Source: an uncultured Verrucomicrobiales bacterium
Lineage (GTDB): Bacteria > Verrucomicrobiota > Verrucomicrobiia > Verrucomicrobiales > DEV007
Direction of reading: 5' to 3'
Length of the DNA: 37,536 bases
NCBI GenBank assembly: GCA_943789025.1
Contig: CALSSN010000031.1
Span: forward strand, 1-37,536
Part shown: positions 17,836 through 27,453 of the stretch, piece after piece
Position numbering within the stretch: the first letter of the stretch is position 1
Layout: each line of letters opens with the position of its first letter
Notes under the pieces: generated by a model
What the model was told of the DNA's origin: nothing
Seen by the model: the letters and a program-made list of their open reading frames with translations, nothing else
Databases searched by the model: none
Position numbers and translations under genes: made by a program

Positions 17836-20184
17836 ATGAGCAACCAGAACCGTAGTTTTAAATCACCTCTTCTCAGTAAAGCCCCCTGGGTAGTCATCTC
17901 CGTTGCTGCCTTAGTGCTTGCCTTGCCGCATGTCGATGCCCAGCAGGCTGACGGGGCCACTGCTCCCGCGGCCCCGATCGTGAAGGAGATTGTTGTCCAG
18001 TATGACGGTCAGGAGAGTGTTCCTCGGGAAAGAATTCTCGCTAACATGGCGACGAAGGTTGGTGACCGACTGGATAATACTGGGAGCGAAGATATTCGTT
18101 CGCTCTATGCCTCGGGTGTCGTCGAGAATGTTCAGACATCGTATGAGAAAGTCGCCGGTGGCGTGCGGCTGATTGTCAGGGTCAAGACTCTTGGCGCTCT
18201 GGGGAAGCTGGAGTTTATGGGAAACAGTCAAGTGGATGACGATCGACTTGCGCGTGCGGTTGGAATGAGTATTGGCGATTCTGTAGAGGATACCCAATTT
18301 CAGGAAGGTAGAACGGCAATACTTGAGGTTTACAGAGACAGTGGATTTCCAGACGTCAAAGTCAGCTACCGTACAGGTGAGATGCCTGGCAACAGAACGG
18401 CGGTGACTTTCTCGATCGACGAAGGCCAGCAGAGCTACCTACGGAAAGTCATTTTCGAAGGCAACACTGTGTTTAAAGAACGTGAGCTGCGTAAGCAGAT
18501 GAGCACACGGCGCCGAGGCATTTTCAGTTTTCTGACCAGCTCTGGGAAGATTGATAATGATCAACTGGAAAAGGATATTGATGCAGTCGCCGCTCATTAC
18601 CGTAACGCGGGATACCTGAACGCAGATGTCGTCTCGGTGGAGCGTCAGCGGGTAAATGACGACACTGTCGATCTCGTGATTAAGATCGTAGAGGGCGATC
18701 TTTACACCGTGGGTTCGGTCGGGGTGCAGGGAATGACGATTTTTTCTGAGTCTGAAGTGGTCCCGAGCTTTGAGGTTGTGACCGGAGAATATTACTCCGC
18801 GGCCAAAATCAAGGAGGATGTGCAGATGCTTCGTGATTTTTATGGCTCGCAGGGATACGGGGACATCCGAGTAAGGCCCCGGGTCGATCCGGACGCAAGC
18901 CGCTCATTGAATATTGTTTATGCCATCGATGAAGGAGAAAAATCCTTCATCAGCAAGATTGAAATCGGTGGGAATACCAAGACCAAGGACAAAGTGATTC
19001 GAAGAGAATTGGCGGTAGCTCCAGGAGACAGTTACAACACGGTTCTGATCGATGTTTCACGTAACCGGCTCGAAGGTCTGCTCTATTTTTCTGAGGTTTC
19101 CATACTTCCAGTCGAATCAGGGCAGGATGGGTACAAAGACCTCAATATCCAAGTCACTGAAACTTCTACGGGATCAGTGAATGTCGGCGCTGGCTTCAGT
19201 TCGATCGACAACCTGGTCGGCTTTCTCGATCTGGAGCAGACCAATTTTGATATCATGGCGCCCCCCAACTTCACCGGAGGTGGCCAGAAATTTAGAATGT
19301 CTTTGAAGGTAGGTAGTGAGCGTCGTGATTTTCAGGTCTCTCTGGTTGAGCCATGGTTTCTGGACAGGCGCTTGTCTCTGGGAGGTGATTTGTTCTACGA
19401 GGATCGGTTCTTCCTCTCGGACGAGTATGACCAGAGGAACATTGGAGGGAATCTTTTCCTCAGAAAGCCAATCGGCGAGCATGCCTTTTTGAAAGGAGAG
19501 TATAAACTTCAAGAAGTGCAGATCAGCGACATCGATGATGAGGCTTCGCCAGAAATTCAGGCGGAGGAGGGCGATTTCCTCCAGAGTCAGCTTGGGTTCA
19601 GTTTCGTTCATGATACGCGTGATAGCTTTACGCTTCCCCGTGAAGGGCATAAAATTGAAGCTGGGGCTTCTTTCTCAGGAGGATTTCTGGGTGGAGATGT
19701 CGACGTCTACGGAGTGAATCTAGGCGCTGCTCAGCATTTCCTCCTTCCCGGTGATACCATCCTGACGATTGCCGGTCGTTTGAATGTGACCGATGGCTGG
19801 GACAGTGGGGATCAGGTTCCCATCTTTGAGCGTAACTTTCTTGGCGGTGCCAATAATCTCCGCGGTTTCGACTACCGGGACGTGGGCCCAAAAGATGCTA
19901 CAGGAGAGCCTCTGGGTGGGGGAACATCAGGTTATGTAACCTTGGAATACACCGCGCCTGTCATGGATTGGATTCGTGCTGCTGTTTTCTACGATGCAGG
20001 TTTCGTGAATGAGGATGCCTTCGATTACAGCACATCCGATTACAATTCGAACTACGGAATTGGAGTGCGGCTTTTTGTTCCGAAAATCGGAATGATTCGC
20101 CTTGATTACGGAATTCCTATGGAGTCCGATGCTTTCAATGACAGTAGCGGTAGGTTCAACTTCAATCTCGGATATCGCTTTTAG
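17836..20184 (+). CDS. bamA: Outer membrane protein assembly factor BamA
   Basis: Core of the BAM complex that folds beta-barrel proteins into the outer membrane. From ATG 17836 it is 782 residues: a signal peptide (to about residue 35, ending ALPHVDAQQ), several POTRA domains to about residue 440 (repeated patterns such as GNTVFKERELRKQMSTRR and GNTKTKDKVIRRELAV), then the C-terminal barrel. In the barrel, NFLGGANNLRGFDYRDVGP is the substrate-engaging L6 region with its RGF motif. The final residue is Phe (NLGYRF), the usual outer-membrane signal. An ATG at 17707 would put residues lacking a signal before the true leader. It is followed by ompH, its usual partner. Confidence 0.96.
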   Translation: MSNQNRSFKSPLLSKAPWVVISVAALVLALPHVDAQQADGATAPAAPIVKEIVVQYDGQESVPRERILANMATKVGDRLDNTGSEDIRSLYASGVVENVQTSYEKVAGGVRLIVRVKTLGALGKLEFMGNSQVDDDRLARAVGMSIGDSVEDTQFQEGRTAILEVYRDSGFPDVKVSYRTGEMPGNRTAVTFSIDEGQQSYLRKVIFEGNTVFKERELRKQMSTRRRGIFSFLTSSGKIDNDQLEKDIDAVAAHYRNAGYLNADVVSVERQRVNDDTVDLVIKIVEGDLYTVGSVGVQGMTIFSESEVVPSFEVVTGEYYSAAKIKEDVQMLRDFYGSQGYGDIRVRPRVDPDASRSLNIVYAIDEGEKSFISKIEIGGNTKTKDKVIRRELAVAPGDSYNTVLIDVSRNRLEGLLYFSEVSILPVESGQDGYKDLNIQVTETSTGSVNVGAGFSSIDNLVGFLDLEQTNFDIMAPPNFTGGGQKFRMSLKVGSERRDFQVSLVEPWFLDRRLSLGGDLFYEDRFFLSDEYDQRNIGGNLFLRKPIGEHAFLKGEYKLQEVQISDIDDEASPEIQAEEGDFLQSQLGFSFVHDTRDSFTLPREGHKIEAGASFSGGFLGGDVDVYGVNLGAAQHFLLPGDTILTIAGRLNVTDGWDSGDQVPIFERNFLGGANNLRGFDYRDVGPKDATGEPLGGGTSGYVTLEYTAPVMDWIRAAVFYDAGFVNEDAFDYSTSDYNSNYGIGVRLFVPKIGMIRLDYGIPMESDAFNDSSGRFNFNLGYRF

Positions 20185-20251
20185 TCAAAGGTGTGATAGG
20201 TTCCGAAAAATTGGGATTCCGCATTTTTTTCAACGTATTCTTTGCGGAGTT

Positions 20252-20298
20252 TTGCCTCCCGCCCTGACTTTCTTTTTATAAATTCTCTTTAAGATAAT
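20252..20298 (+). promoter_or_regulatory. Possible promoter upstream of ompH
   Basis: The 127-bp gap after bamA is AT-rich. It contains TATAAATT at 20277-20284 with TTGCCT 19 bp upstream, and GATAAT at 20293-20298. Either could be a -10 element. Weak call by eye. Confidence 0.25.
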
Positions 20299-20311
20299 CA
20301 ATAATCACACA

Positions 20312-20938
20312 ATGAAACGCCTTCTTTTAGCCGCCATCACCGCCTCTCTCATGGTTTCTCCCACTGTCCAGGTCCATGCCCAAGAACTTAAAGTGGGCGT
20401 TGTTGATCTGACCCGCGTTATCACAGAATACTATAAATTCAAAGAAGCTCGGAATACGCTTCAAGACGAGGCGTCGAAGGCACAGAAAGAGATCAATGAG
20501 GCCCTCGCTTATGGTCAGAAGCTCAGAGAATCCTTCAATAAAATTCAGCAGGAAGCGCAAGATCCAATTCTCAACGAACAGCTCAAGCAAAAGAAATTGA
20601 CGGAACTTCGTGAGAAGCAGCAGGAGGCTTTGCAGTGGGATCGGGATTTCCAGGACCTTCGGCAAAAACGCCAGAAAGCCTTGGCAGATCGCCAAGGTCG
20701 CATGTTCACTGGCATTCGGGAAGAAATTCTGGTCTTGGTCAAAGCGAAGGCAGAACGCGATGGTTACAGCTTTGTGTTGGAGAAGTCCGTTATGGGTGCT
20801 TCGCCGAAGATTCCAGGGCTGGGGATTCCTCTCATGTTGCATGCCGAGGGTGGCATTGATTTCAGTGACGAACTGATTGTCGATTTAAACAAAAACGCTC
20901 CTGCAGAGGATGCCTCTGGCGGTGAAGCCGCAGAGTAA
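20312..20938 (+). CDS. skp: Periplasmic chaperone OmpH/Skp
   Basis: A trimeric periplasmic chaperone that holds unfolded outer-membrane proteins. The 208 residues comprise a signal peptide ending VHAQE (about 1-24), a beta strand LKVGVVDLTRV typical of the family, a long charged coiled coil rich in Gln, Lys and Glu (about 45-140), and the returning strand GYSFVLEKSV. The tail after about residue 165 (MGASPKIPGLG, then an acidic end) is longer than in E. coli Skp (161 residues). It directly follows bamA, the normal order. Confidence 0.92.
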   Translation: MKRLLLAAITASLMVSPTVQVHAQELKVGVVDLTRVITEYYKFKEARNTLQDEASKAQKEINEALAYGQKLRESFNKIQQEAQDPILNEQLKQKKLTELREKQQEALQWDRDFQDLRQKRQKALADRQGRMFTGIREEILVLVKAKAERDGYSFVLEKSVMGASPKIPGLGIPLMLHAEGGIDFSDELIVDLNKNAPAEDASGGEAAE

Positions 20939-21262
20939 GGAAGGTTTTATCAAACAAAAAAACGAAGCCTGAGCGGGAATCCGTGGGCTTGGTTGTGGTC
21001 GAGAGAGAGCCCCCCCTCAGGTTGCCGCTCACATCGAGCGTGGGGCCTTGTAATCTGTTGGTCGTTTGTCCACCAACTTTTGTGCCTCACCACAGCGCGC
21101 AACCCGAAATCCTGGCAGCAGGAGCAAGCACTGCCATGGGTCACACATTCTGGCGTGAAGGAGGAGCCAGTTCGCCATTCTTTTGCAGGCAGTCATTTTT
21201 GGGAGGAGACATTTGGCAATGGGGCTATGATGTGAGGGTTTTCAGCACCAGCAGGGCACGAG
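20939..21262 (+). other. Intergenic region ompH-xseA
   Basis: The 324 bp hold no convincing gene; small open frames in it resemble nothing that I know. It contains the weak terminator candidate at 21057-21081. Upstream of xseA there is no clear ribosome binding site. Confidence 0.5.
21057..21081 (+). terminator. Weak rho-independent terminator candidate after ompH
   Basis: GTTGGT (21057-21062) pairs with ACCAAC (21072-21077) across a nine-base loop and is followed directly by TTTTG. The six-pair stem is short, so this may be chance. Confidence 0.3.
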
Positions 21263-22657
21263 ATGGCAGAGAAAATTTATTCCGTGAGCGGACTCACACG
21301 CAAGATTCGCGGGGTGCTTGAGTATGAAGTCGGCAGGGTTTCGGTTGAGGGTGAAATCAGTAACCATCGAGCACAGGCTTCGGGGCATCATTATTTTACT
21401 CTCAAGGATTCCTCCTCCCAGCTCTCTTGCGTTCTCTTTCGCGGTCAGGCGAAAAATTCGAAGATTGCTCCCCAGAACGGGATTCAAGTGCAGGCTTTCG
21501 GAGAAATATCGGTTTACGAGGCACGAGGAAGCTATCAACTCATCGTAAAAGATCTTCAACTGCAGGGTGAGGGTATTCTTCAAGCACGGTACGAAGCGCT
21601 GAAGAGGGCGCTCTTCGAAGAAGGGCTTTTTGACGAGACGAGAAAAAAACAAATTCCATCCTTTCCCCGAACTCTCGTGCTAGTCACGTCACCTTCAGGG
21701 GCCGCCCTGCAGGACATGCTCCATGTTCTTGCTCGGCGAGCGCCCTGGCTCCGTGTTCTTGTCTTTCCGGTGGCGGTTCAGGGAGATGGAGCCTCTCGCC
21801 AGATCGTGAGAGCGATCGAGCAGACGAACCGCCTGTCGGGGAACGAGCTTCCCCAGATCGACGTTTTGATCGTTACGCGTGGGGGAGGGAGTCTGGAAGA
21901 TCTGTGGAGTTTCAACGAGGAAGCAGTAGCGCGGGCGATCGCTGCTTCCACTATTCCGGTGATTTCCGGGGTAGGGCATGAAATCGATTTTACCATTGCA
22001 GATTTTTCCGCTGACTTGCGTGCTCCTACGCCGAGTGCCGCTGCGGAGTTAGTGGCGCCGGATGGGAATGAGCTGCGCATGCGTCTCGGAGGACTGAAAA
22101 GGCAGATTGAGCTCAGAGTCGATTCACATCTCGATCAGCTCGAGGAGAAAATCGTCCGTCTCGGTCAAAGCCCGATTCTTCGCGATCCGGAAAGGATCGT
22201 CCATGATCTGGAGCAGGATTTGGATCGTGCCGAGGAAAGGATTGTCACGCGGATGGGAGCCGCTCTTTCTGCTCGAAAGGAGGTGCTTGTCTCTCTGGCA
22301 GGTCGCCTGGCAGGGCAGAGTCCTTGTCTTGCAATGGAAGGCAAGGAAGAAAGGCTGAAGCTTCTAGCCAGTCAGTTTCGTAGCGTGGTAGAGGGACAGT
22401 TACAACGCCTTGACGACCGGGTCGAGGCCCGAGCAAGCCACCTGCACTCTTTGGGACCATTCTCTGTCTTTGAGCGCGGTTTCAGCATGACCACCGATAA
22501 TGAGGGCAGTCCTGTCACATCCATAGCTGAAGTGGAGAAGGGTGAGAAACTGGTGACGCGTCTTGGTGACGGAAGTATCCAGAGCACCGTTGATTCGACT
22601 GCGGGGGAAAAAGCCGACTCTTCAGGCGTCGGGAAGCAGCAGCAGCAGCAGCAGTAG
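21263..22657 (+). CDS. xseA: Exodeoxyribonuclease VII large subunit, with polyglutamine tail
   Basis: Large subunit of exonuclease VII, which with XseB degrades single-stranded DNA. The N-terminal OB-fold shows VSVEGEISNHR and HHYFTLKD. The catalytic domain carries the strongly conserved TSPSGAALQD, TRGGGSLEDLWSFNEE, and SGVGHEIDFTIADFSADLRAPTPS segments (each split here for brevity). Then come coiled-coil helices and a closing domain with LGPFSVFERGFSM. At 464 residues it is slightly long. The last six residues before the stop are glutamines, all encoded by CAG. It is convergent with surA, 22 bp away. xseB is not in the window. Confidence 0.95.
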   Translation: MAEKIYSVSGLTRKIRGVLEYEVGRVSVEGEISNHRAQASGHHYFTLKDSSSQLSCVLFRGQAKNSKIAPQNGIQVQAFGEISVYEARGSYQLIVKDLQLQGEGILQARYEALKRALFEEGLFDETRKKQIPSFPRTLVLVTSPSGAALQDMLHVLARRAPWLRVLVFPVAVQGDGASRQIVRAIEQTNRLSGNELPQIDVLIVTRGGGSLEDLWSFNEEAVARAIAASTIPVISGVGHEIDFTIADFSADLRAPTPSAAAELVAPDGNELRMRLGGLKRQIELRVDSHLDQLEEKIVRLGQSPILRDPERIVHDLEQDLDRAEERIVTRMGAALSARKEVLVSLAGRLAGQSPCLAMEGKEERLKLLASQFRSVVEGQLQRLDDRVEARASHLHSLGPFSVFERGFSMTTDNEGSPVTSIAEVEKGEKLVTRLGDGSIQSTVDSTAGEKADSSGVGKQQQQQQ

Positions 22658-22669
22658 CGATAGCGATAG
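22637..22669 (+). repeat. CAG run and TAG-CGA repeat across the xseA stop
   Basis: Six CAG codons are followed by the stop TAG and then by CGATAG twice. In-frame stops are therefore repeated in the downstream part, so changes in CAG number would alter only the length of the glutamine tail. It lies between convergent xseA and surA. Confidence 0.85.
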
Positions 22670-22679
22670 AAGGAGTGGC

Positions 22680-23663
22680 TTACTTGAACTCTTTGATGAC
22701 GGCATTTCTGCGCAGTCGATCAAGCCACTTTTTCTCGATTTCTATTCCTTTTGCCGCTTTGACTCGGTTTTCAATGGTGTCTCGCACCTCCTCCAGAGAG
22801 CTTACTGTTCCGCCTTTGCGTGCTTCAACCCAAAGAATGGTGAAGGTTCCCGAGGTTTCAATGATCTCACTGATGCCTCCGCTCTTTACTTTGAAGGCGA
22901 CATTGGCCATTTCCTTGCTGATGTCTGAACGGGTCACCCATCCCCGATCCCCTCCTTTGGTGGCAGCGCTGTCTGAGGAGTGGGCTACGGCAAGTTTTGC
23001 GAAGTTGGCTCCTCTCAAGAGTTGGCCATGCAGATCTTGAGCAAGGTTCTTCTGGTCTTCGATGCTGGTGCTTGCACCACCGGAAAACTTGGAAATACTC
23101 AGGGTTCGAAGTTTGATGAGGTCGTCATCCTTGAAGTCCTCGAGGTGCTTTTGATAGTATGCCATGATTTCCTGGTAAGTCGGGAGGTCAACTTTTTGTC
23201 CTTGCTGCCCCCTCATATACTGAGCGATCAGTTTTTTCATCTGGAGCGCTCGGAATTCTTTTAGAGAGAGGCCTGCCCGACTCAGGTCAGCAATGAATTT
23301 CTCTCGGTTGTTGTCGTAACTTTTCCGAATGATCTCATTGATCTGATTCTCAACGAACTCCGGCTTGATTTCACCGCCCAGACCCTCGAAGGCTCCGAGG
23401 ATGAGTTCCCGGTTGATGAGGGCATCGAGCGCTTCTCTCCTGAGTTGCTCGACCTTTTCTTTGAGGAGAGTCGGATTGTTTCCGAAATTCCTGATGAGAG
23501 ACTGTCGCTGCGCAATGACTTCGTTATTCACATCTGCTTTGGTAATGACGCTCCCGTTTACGACAGCTGCGATACCATTCAAGGGCGCGGCTGCTAAGGC
23601 TTCTTGAGAGAGGGACAAGAAAGCGAAAGAGCAGCTAAGAATAAAAGTAAGAAAGCGCTTCAT
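22680..23663 (-). CDS. surA: SurA-like periplasmic peptidyl-prolyl isomerase/chaperone
   Basis: Chaperone for outer-membrane proteins. ATG 23663 gives a signal peptide (KRFLTFILSCSFAFLSLSQ), which a start eleven residues earlier would bury. The N-terminal SurA domain begins NGIAAVVNGSVITKADVNNE, includes RREALDALINRELIL, and is followed by one parvulin domain (about 185-285: LRTLSISKF, GGDRGWVTRSDI, GTFTILWVEARK). E. coli SurA has two parvulin domains, so this is the one-domain form (327 residues). It follows mfd by 77 bp on the same strand and faces xseA tail to tail. It works with the BamA and Skp encoded nearby. Confidence 0.88.
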   Translation of the reverse strand: MKRFLTFILSCSFAFLSLSQEALAAAPLNGIAAVVNGSVITKADVNNEVIAQRQSLIRNFGNNPTLLKEKVEQLRREALDALINRELILGAFEGLGGEIKPEFVENQINEIIRKSYDNNREKFIADLSRAGLSLKEFRALQMKKLIAQYMRGQQGQKVDLPTYQEIMAYYQKHLEDFKDDDLIKLRTLSISKFSGGASTSIEDQKNLAQDLHGQLLRGANFAKLAVAHSSDSAATKGGDRGWVTRSDISKEMANVAFKVKSGGISEIIETSGTFTILWVEARKGGTVSSLEEVRDTIENRVKAAKGIEIEKKWLDRLRRNAVIKEFK

Positions 23664-23740
23664 AATTGGTGTTCCAGCAGCGGGAGATAATCCCAAGACA
23701 GGCTAGGATTGGGGAAATTCGAAGTCAACGAGGGAAAAGC

Positions 23741-26700
23741 TCAATGCCAGGTTGTTTTGATCAGGTCTAGCGCCTCCTTCAGGCAGTCTCGATCTTTATG
23801 AGCCGTGAGCCGGGGAAACTTTCCTTCGATCTGAACAGGCTTCCCGTTGCGAGTGAGTCGAAGTTGCCGTTTCCGAATCTCGACGTTTTGAATGCGAGCC
23901 GCAGCGGCAACGAGCTTTAATTCGGTTGCGGTCAGGAGGTTTTCCACTGCTTCAGGCGGTCGTCCGAAGCGGTCACGCCAGCCTTCTGCCAAAAGGGAAA
24001 GTTCGGCGATGTTGCGAAGTTCGGCGAGGCTCCGGTAGGCTGCGATTCGAAGCCGTGCCTCTGCCATGTAGCTTGCGGGAATGAAGGCAGGAACGAGGCC
24101 GCAGTCTCCCCGGGTGAAGGTGGTTTCGGAAAGTGAGAGAAAATCAGCATAGAGAGCGGTCGCAGCGAGAGGCGGAGTGGCGCGCCTCCCCGCGAGATGG
24201 TCGACGGATTCCCGGAGGAGTTTGCAGTACATGTCAAAGCCGACGGCTGCGATGTGGCCACTTTGTTTGATGCCGAGAAGATTGCCCGCGCCGCGGATCT
24301 CAAGATCGCGCATGGCGATACGAAATCCTGCTCCAAGATCACTGTATTGGCGGATGGCATTGAGTCGTTTGCGTGCATCCCCGGTGCCCATGAGATTCTG
24401 AGGGAGGAGGAGAAAGGCGTGGGCTCGGATTCCTCCGCGCCCGACTCGACCACGAAGCTGGTAGAGGTCCGCGAGACCGAAACGGTCGGCTCGATCGATG
24501 ATGATGGTATTTGCATTGGGGATGTCGATACCGCTTTCAATGATGGTTGTGGAGACAAGTACATCAACCTCGCCTCCGACAAAGCGGCGCATGACTTCTT
24601 CAAGAACCCCTTCCTCCATCTGTCCATGGCCCACGATGGTGGTTGCATCAGGGCAGAGATCCTCAAGACGCTGTGCTACTGCGTTGATTGTTTTGACTCG
24701 GTTGTGGAGAAAGAAGACCTGGCCGCCCCGCTGAATTTCCTGCTGGATTGCTGTCTTGATCGTGCGTTCGTCATAGGGAGTAATGTTTGTTTTGACCGGA
24801 TATCGATTCGGTGGTGGCGTGTCGATGGTGGACATCGACCTAGCACCCATCAGAGAAAGATACAGTGTCCTCGGAATAGGAGTGGCAGAAAGAGTGAGAA
24901 CATCAATCTGACGGAACATCTCTTTGAAGCGTTCCTTGTGCTTTACCCCGAAGCGCTGCTCTTCATCGATGATAATCAGCCCGAGGTTTTTGAAGGAAAC
25001 ATCTTTTCCTATCAGGCGATGCGTGCCGATGACGATATCTACTGAACCGTCGGCGACGCTGTGGATCGTATTGCGTTGCTCTGCGGGTGAGCGGTAGCGA
25101 CTGAGGAGATCCACGGTGATCGGATAGTCGGACATGCGTTCCCGGAATGTCTGGTAGTGTTGCTGAGCAAGCACGGTGGTGGGGACGAGAATGGCCACCT
25201 GCCTGCCACCGACGACGCTTTTGAAAGCAGCGCGAATCGCGACTTCGGTTTTTCCAAATCCAACGTCACCGCAGATGAGACGGTCCATTGATTCGTGACG
25301 CTCCATGTCCTGTTTTGTCTCCGCGATGGCACGGAGTTGGTCAGGGGTTTCCCGGTAGGGGAAGGAGTTCTCGAACTCAAACTGCCAGTGGCCGTCAGGT
25401 GGGTGAGCATACCCCTTCCTTGTCTCACGCTCGGCCTGGATCGCGAGCAGTCTGGCCGCGTAGTCCTCGATGGCCTTCTCGGTATCGGCCTTGAGTTTCG
25501 ACCACCGAATACTTCCGAGGGTGGAAAGTTTTGGGCTTGCCCTCCCTGATCCGACATATCGGGAAACGAGGTGAGCCTGGTCGAGAGGGACATAGAGCTT
25601 TGCTTCGTTGGCGAAGGCAATCCAGATCACTTCCCGGCCATCCTCGTCTTGCGCATCATTGTTTTCGCCGGGTTCGGGGTGCAGGCCCAGGAATTGGCCG
25701 ATCCCGTATTCTGCATGGACGACGAGGTCACCCTCAGTGAGCTCTCTGATTTCCGTGCTGGCGCGGGTCTGTCGGAGCTGATTCTCGCGTCGGAAGGAGC
25801 TCCGCACTCGGGAGGTCTGGTAGCGACCGAAGACTTCAGCGTCGCTCAGGATGGCAAGTTTGGCATCGGGCATGGTGAACCCGCGTGGGAGTGGAGCAAG
25901 CGCGACCTGAAGGTGGCCGGTATCGATTATTTCTGATCCAATGAGCTCACGAAAGCGTTCGACCTCTCCTTCGCTGTGGAAACACATGGTCACCGTCCAT
26001 CCGGAGTGGTACCATTCGGCCACCTGGGACGTGAAAGCTTGGCGACGGGCGTCCTGCTGCACAAAGTCTCCAGGATCAAAGACACCGAGCGGGCAGTCGT
26101 AGATGCCTGCGTCGATTGCTGCTTCGGGTGCGTTGTTGGAGATACGGATGTGTGCTTGGACTTCGTCAGGGCAATCAATGGCAAGGACAACGTCGTCCTC
26201 ACCCATATAGTCGCGTAGTTTACAGAGATCGGCTTGTTTCTCAGGAATGGAGAGGAGGATGCCCGTTTCTGAGAGCTGTTCCTCAGTGAGTTGGGTGTGG
26301 ATATTGAAACTGCGGATGGATTCTACCTCGTCATCGAAAAACTCAATGCGTATTGGAAGCTCGGCACCGCGCGAGAAAACATCAACAATTCCGCCACGGA
26401 CTGCGAACTGGGCGCGTTCGTTCACCTGAAAGCTTTTTTCGAAGCTGGCCTCTTCGAGCCGAGTGATGAAATCAGCATGGTTGAGTCTGGCCCCTTGACT
26501 GATACGCAACTCCTCACGCTGGAGCGTCCCCGGGGCAGGGACAGATTCATCGAGATCAGTTTCAGAAAGAATGATGACCTGGGATTCGGGTGACAGGTTC
26601 GCGGTTTGAAGGCGCTGAATGACTGCGAGTCGTTCAGCGACCACGTCGGGGTCAGGGAGAATATTGATATCGTAAGATATTTCTGCTTCTGGAATGTGAG

Positions 26701-27016
26701 TGGCAGGGGTCTCCCAGACTGTGAGTTCGGCCTCGATGGCGTCGAGTAGACGTGGGTTGCCACAGACTGTCCAGAGGCGGGCCTGTGGGTTCCGAGACTG
26801 GATGAATTTCGCGATCACCGCAATCGCGAAGGGAGTGCCCGGAGAATCAATCCCAGAGATGGAAACAGGGTGGGCAAGGTCCTTTTCCCCTGCATTTGAG
26901 AAGAAGCTCTGGAACGGTGGGCTTTGGAGAGCCTGATGAAGCAACTGCTGCATGGGTCTGCGAGGGAATTGCGCGGGAGGAAACTCGAGGATATGACCGG
27001 GAAGGGAGGAAGTCAT
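23741..27016 (-). CDS. mfd: Transcription-repair coupling factor Mfd
   Basis: ATP-driven translocase that removes RNA polymerase stalled at DNA lesions and recruits UvrA. At 1091 residues it is nearly as long as E. coli Mfd (1148). In order: UvrB-like N-terminal domains (FAVRGGIVDVFSRG), the RNA-polymerase-interacting domain starting LVVHAEYGIGQFLGL (about 435-449), helicase domain 1 with Walker A GDVGFGKTE near residue 584 and DEEQRFGVKHKE near 682, the SATPIPRTLYLSL motif, and helicase domain 2 with ESGIDIPNANTIIIDRAD and QLRGRVGR. The C-terminal TRCF domain closes the protein. No frameshifts. The start is the first ATG of the frame and is not firmly fixed. Confidence 0.97.
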   Translation of the reverse strand: MTSSLPGHILEFPPAQFPRRPMQQLLHQALQSPPFQSFFSNAGEKDLAHPVSISGIDSPGTPFAIAVIAKFIQSRNPQARLWTVCGNPRLLDAIEAELTVWETPATHIPEAEISYDINILPDPDVVAERLAVIQRLQTANLSPESQVIILSETDLDESVPAPGTLQREELRISQGARLNHADFITRLEEASFEKSFQVNERAQFAVRGGIVDVFSRGAELPIRIEFFDDEVESIRSFNIHTQLTEEQLSETGILLSIPEKQADLCKLRDYMGEDDVVLAIDCPDEVQAHIRISNNAPEAAIDAGIYDCPLGVFDPGDFVQQDARRQAFTSQVAEWYHSGWTVTMCFHSEGEVERFRELIGSEIIDTGHLQVALAPLPRGFTMPDAKLAILSDAEVFGRYQTSRVRSSFRRENQLRQTRASTEIRELTEGDLVVHAEYGIGQFLGLHPEPGENNDAQDEDGREVIWIAFANEAKLYVPLDQAHLVSRYVGSGRASPKLSTLGSIRWSKLKADTEKAIEDYAARLLAIQAERETRKGYAHPPDGHWQFEFENSFPYRETPDQLRAIAETKQDMERHESMDRLICGDVGFGKTEVAIRAAFKSVVGGRQVAILVPTTVLAQQHYQTFRERMSDYPITVDLLSRYRSPAEQRNTIHSVADGSVDIVIGTHRLIGKDVSFKNLGLIIIDEEQRFGVKHKERFKEMFRQIDVLTLSATPIPRTLYLSLMGARSMSTIDTPPPNRYPVKTNITPYDERTIKTAIQQEIQRGGQVFFLHNRVKTINAVAQRLEDLCPDATTIVGHGQMEEGVLEEVMRRFVGGEVDVLVSTTIIESGIDIPNANTIIIDRADRFGLADLYQLRGRVGRGGIRAHAFLLLPQNLMGTGDARKRLNAIRQYSDLGAGFRIAMRDLEIRGAGNLLGIKQSGHIAAVGFDMYCKLLRESVDHLAGRRATPPLAATALYADFLSLSETTFTRGDCGLVPAFIPASYMAEARLRIAAYRSLAELRNIAELSLLAEGWRDRFGRPPEAVENLLTATELKLVAAAARIQNVEIRKRQLRLTRNGKPVQIEGKFPRLTAHKDRDCLKEALDLIKTTWH

Positions 27017-27453
27017 CGCATTGTTGAATGCCAGGGGGAGATCGATGGCAGATTTCTTGTGTTCATCGTGGCTTGATCAGAGCAAATTTTGGGGTGGCCT
27101 GCCTGATGACAAGAAGCAAGTAGCAATCCAACCCTCGCAGATCATCACATATTATTGGGTAGGGGCAGTTCCTGCCGGGCTGTAAGCTCCTTGATCAGGT
27201 GACACTCAAGTCAAAAGAAAAGCTCAGGGCGCAGTCACGAAGAATCGTCGCTTGGGCGCCAGCGAAGGATTCTTGATATAGATTTCTGCGTTTGTTGGGC
27301 CCTCTTTTCCAGCCCGTTGCGGCACACGTATCGCAGGCTCTTCAAGGTGATTGCTAAGCTCAGGGCGATTTCAGGGAGATAAGCTCGAGCGCTGGTTCAA
27401 ACTGAATCTGCCGTAGTGGCCATTCCTGTCTAGCTCCTGCCCATTCTCGGTCC
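27017..27453. other. Intergenic region between prc and mfd, with an interrupted minus-strand frame
   Basis: The 437 bp between two minus-strand genes hold no intact gene. On the minus strand a 48-residue open frame (27370-27224) ends in a natural-looking tail (IYIKNPSLAPKRRFFVTAP, stop TGA at 27224-27226). The same frame continues upstream past a single TGA (27371-27373) into QELDRNGHYGRFSLNQ. This could be the remnant of a small gene. A hairpin lies inside it: AAGAATC and TCGCT (27240-27252) pair with AGCGA and GATTCTT (27261-27274) around an eight-base loop. No T-run follows on either strand. No family recognised. Confidence 0.35.

Noticed and set aside
24197..25045. Plus-strand open frame of about 282 codons
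   Set aside because: Antisense to the helicase domain of mfd.
27240..27274. Rho-independent terminator or small RNA
   Set aside because: The hairpin is good but no T-run follows on either strand, and it overlaps a possible gene remnant.
27371..27373. Selenocysteine TGA in the frame downstream of prc
   Set aside because: No SECIS-like hairpin follows at the proper distance and the surrounding protein has no known redox motif.
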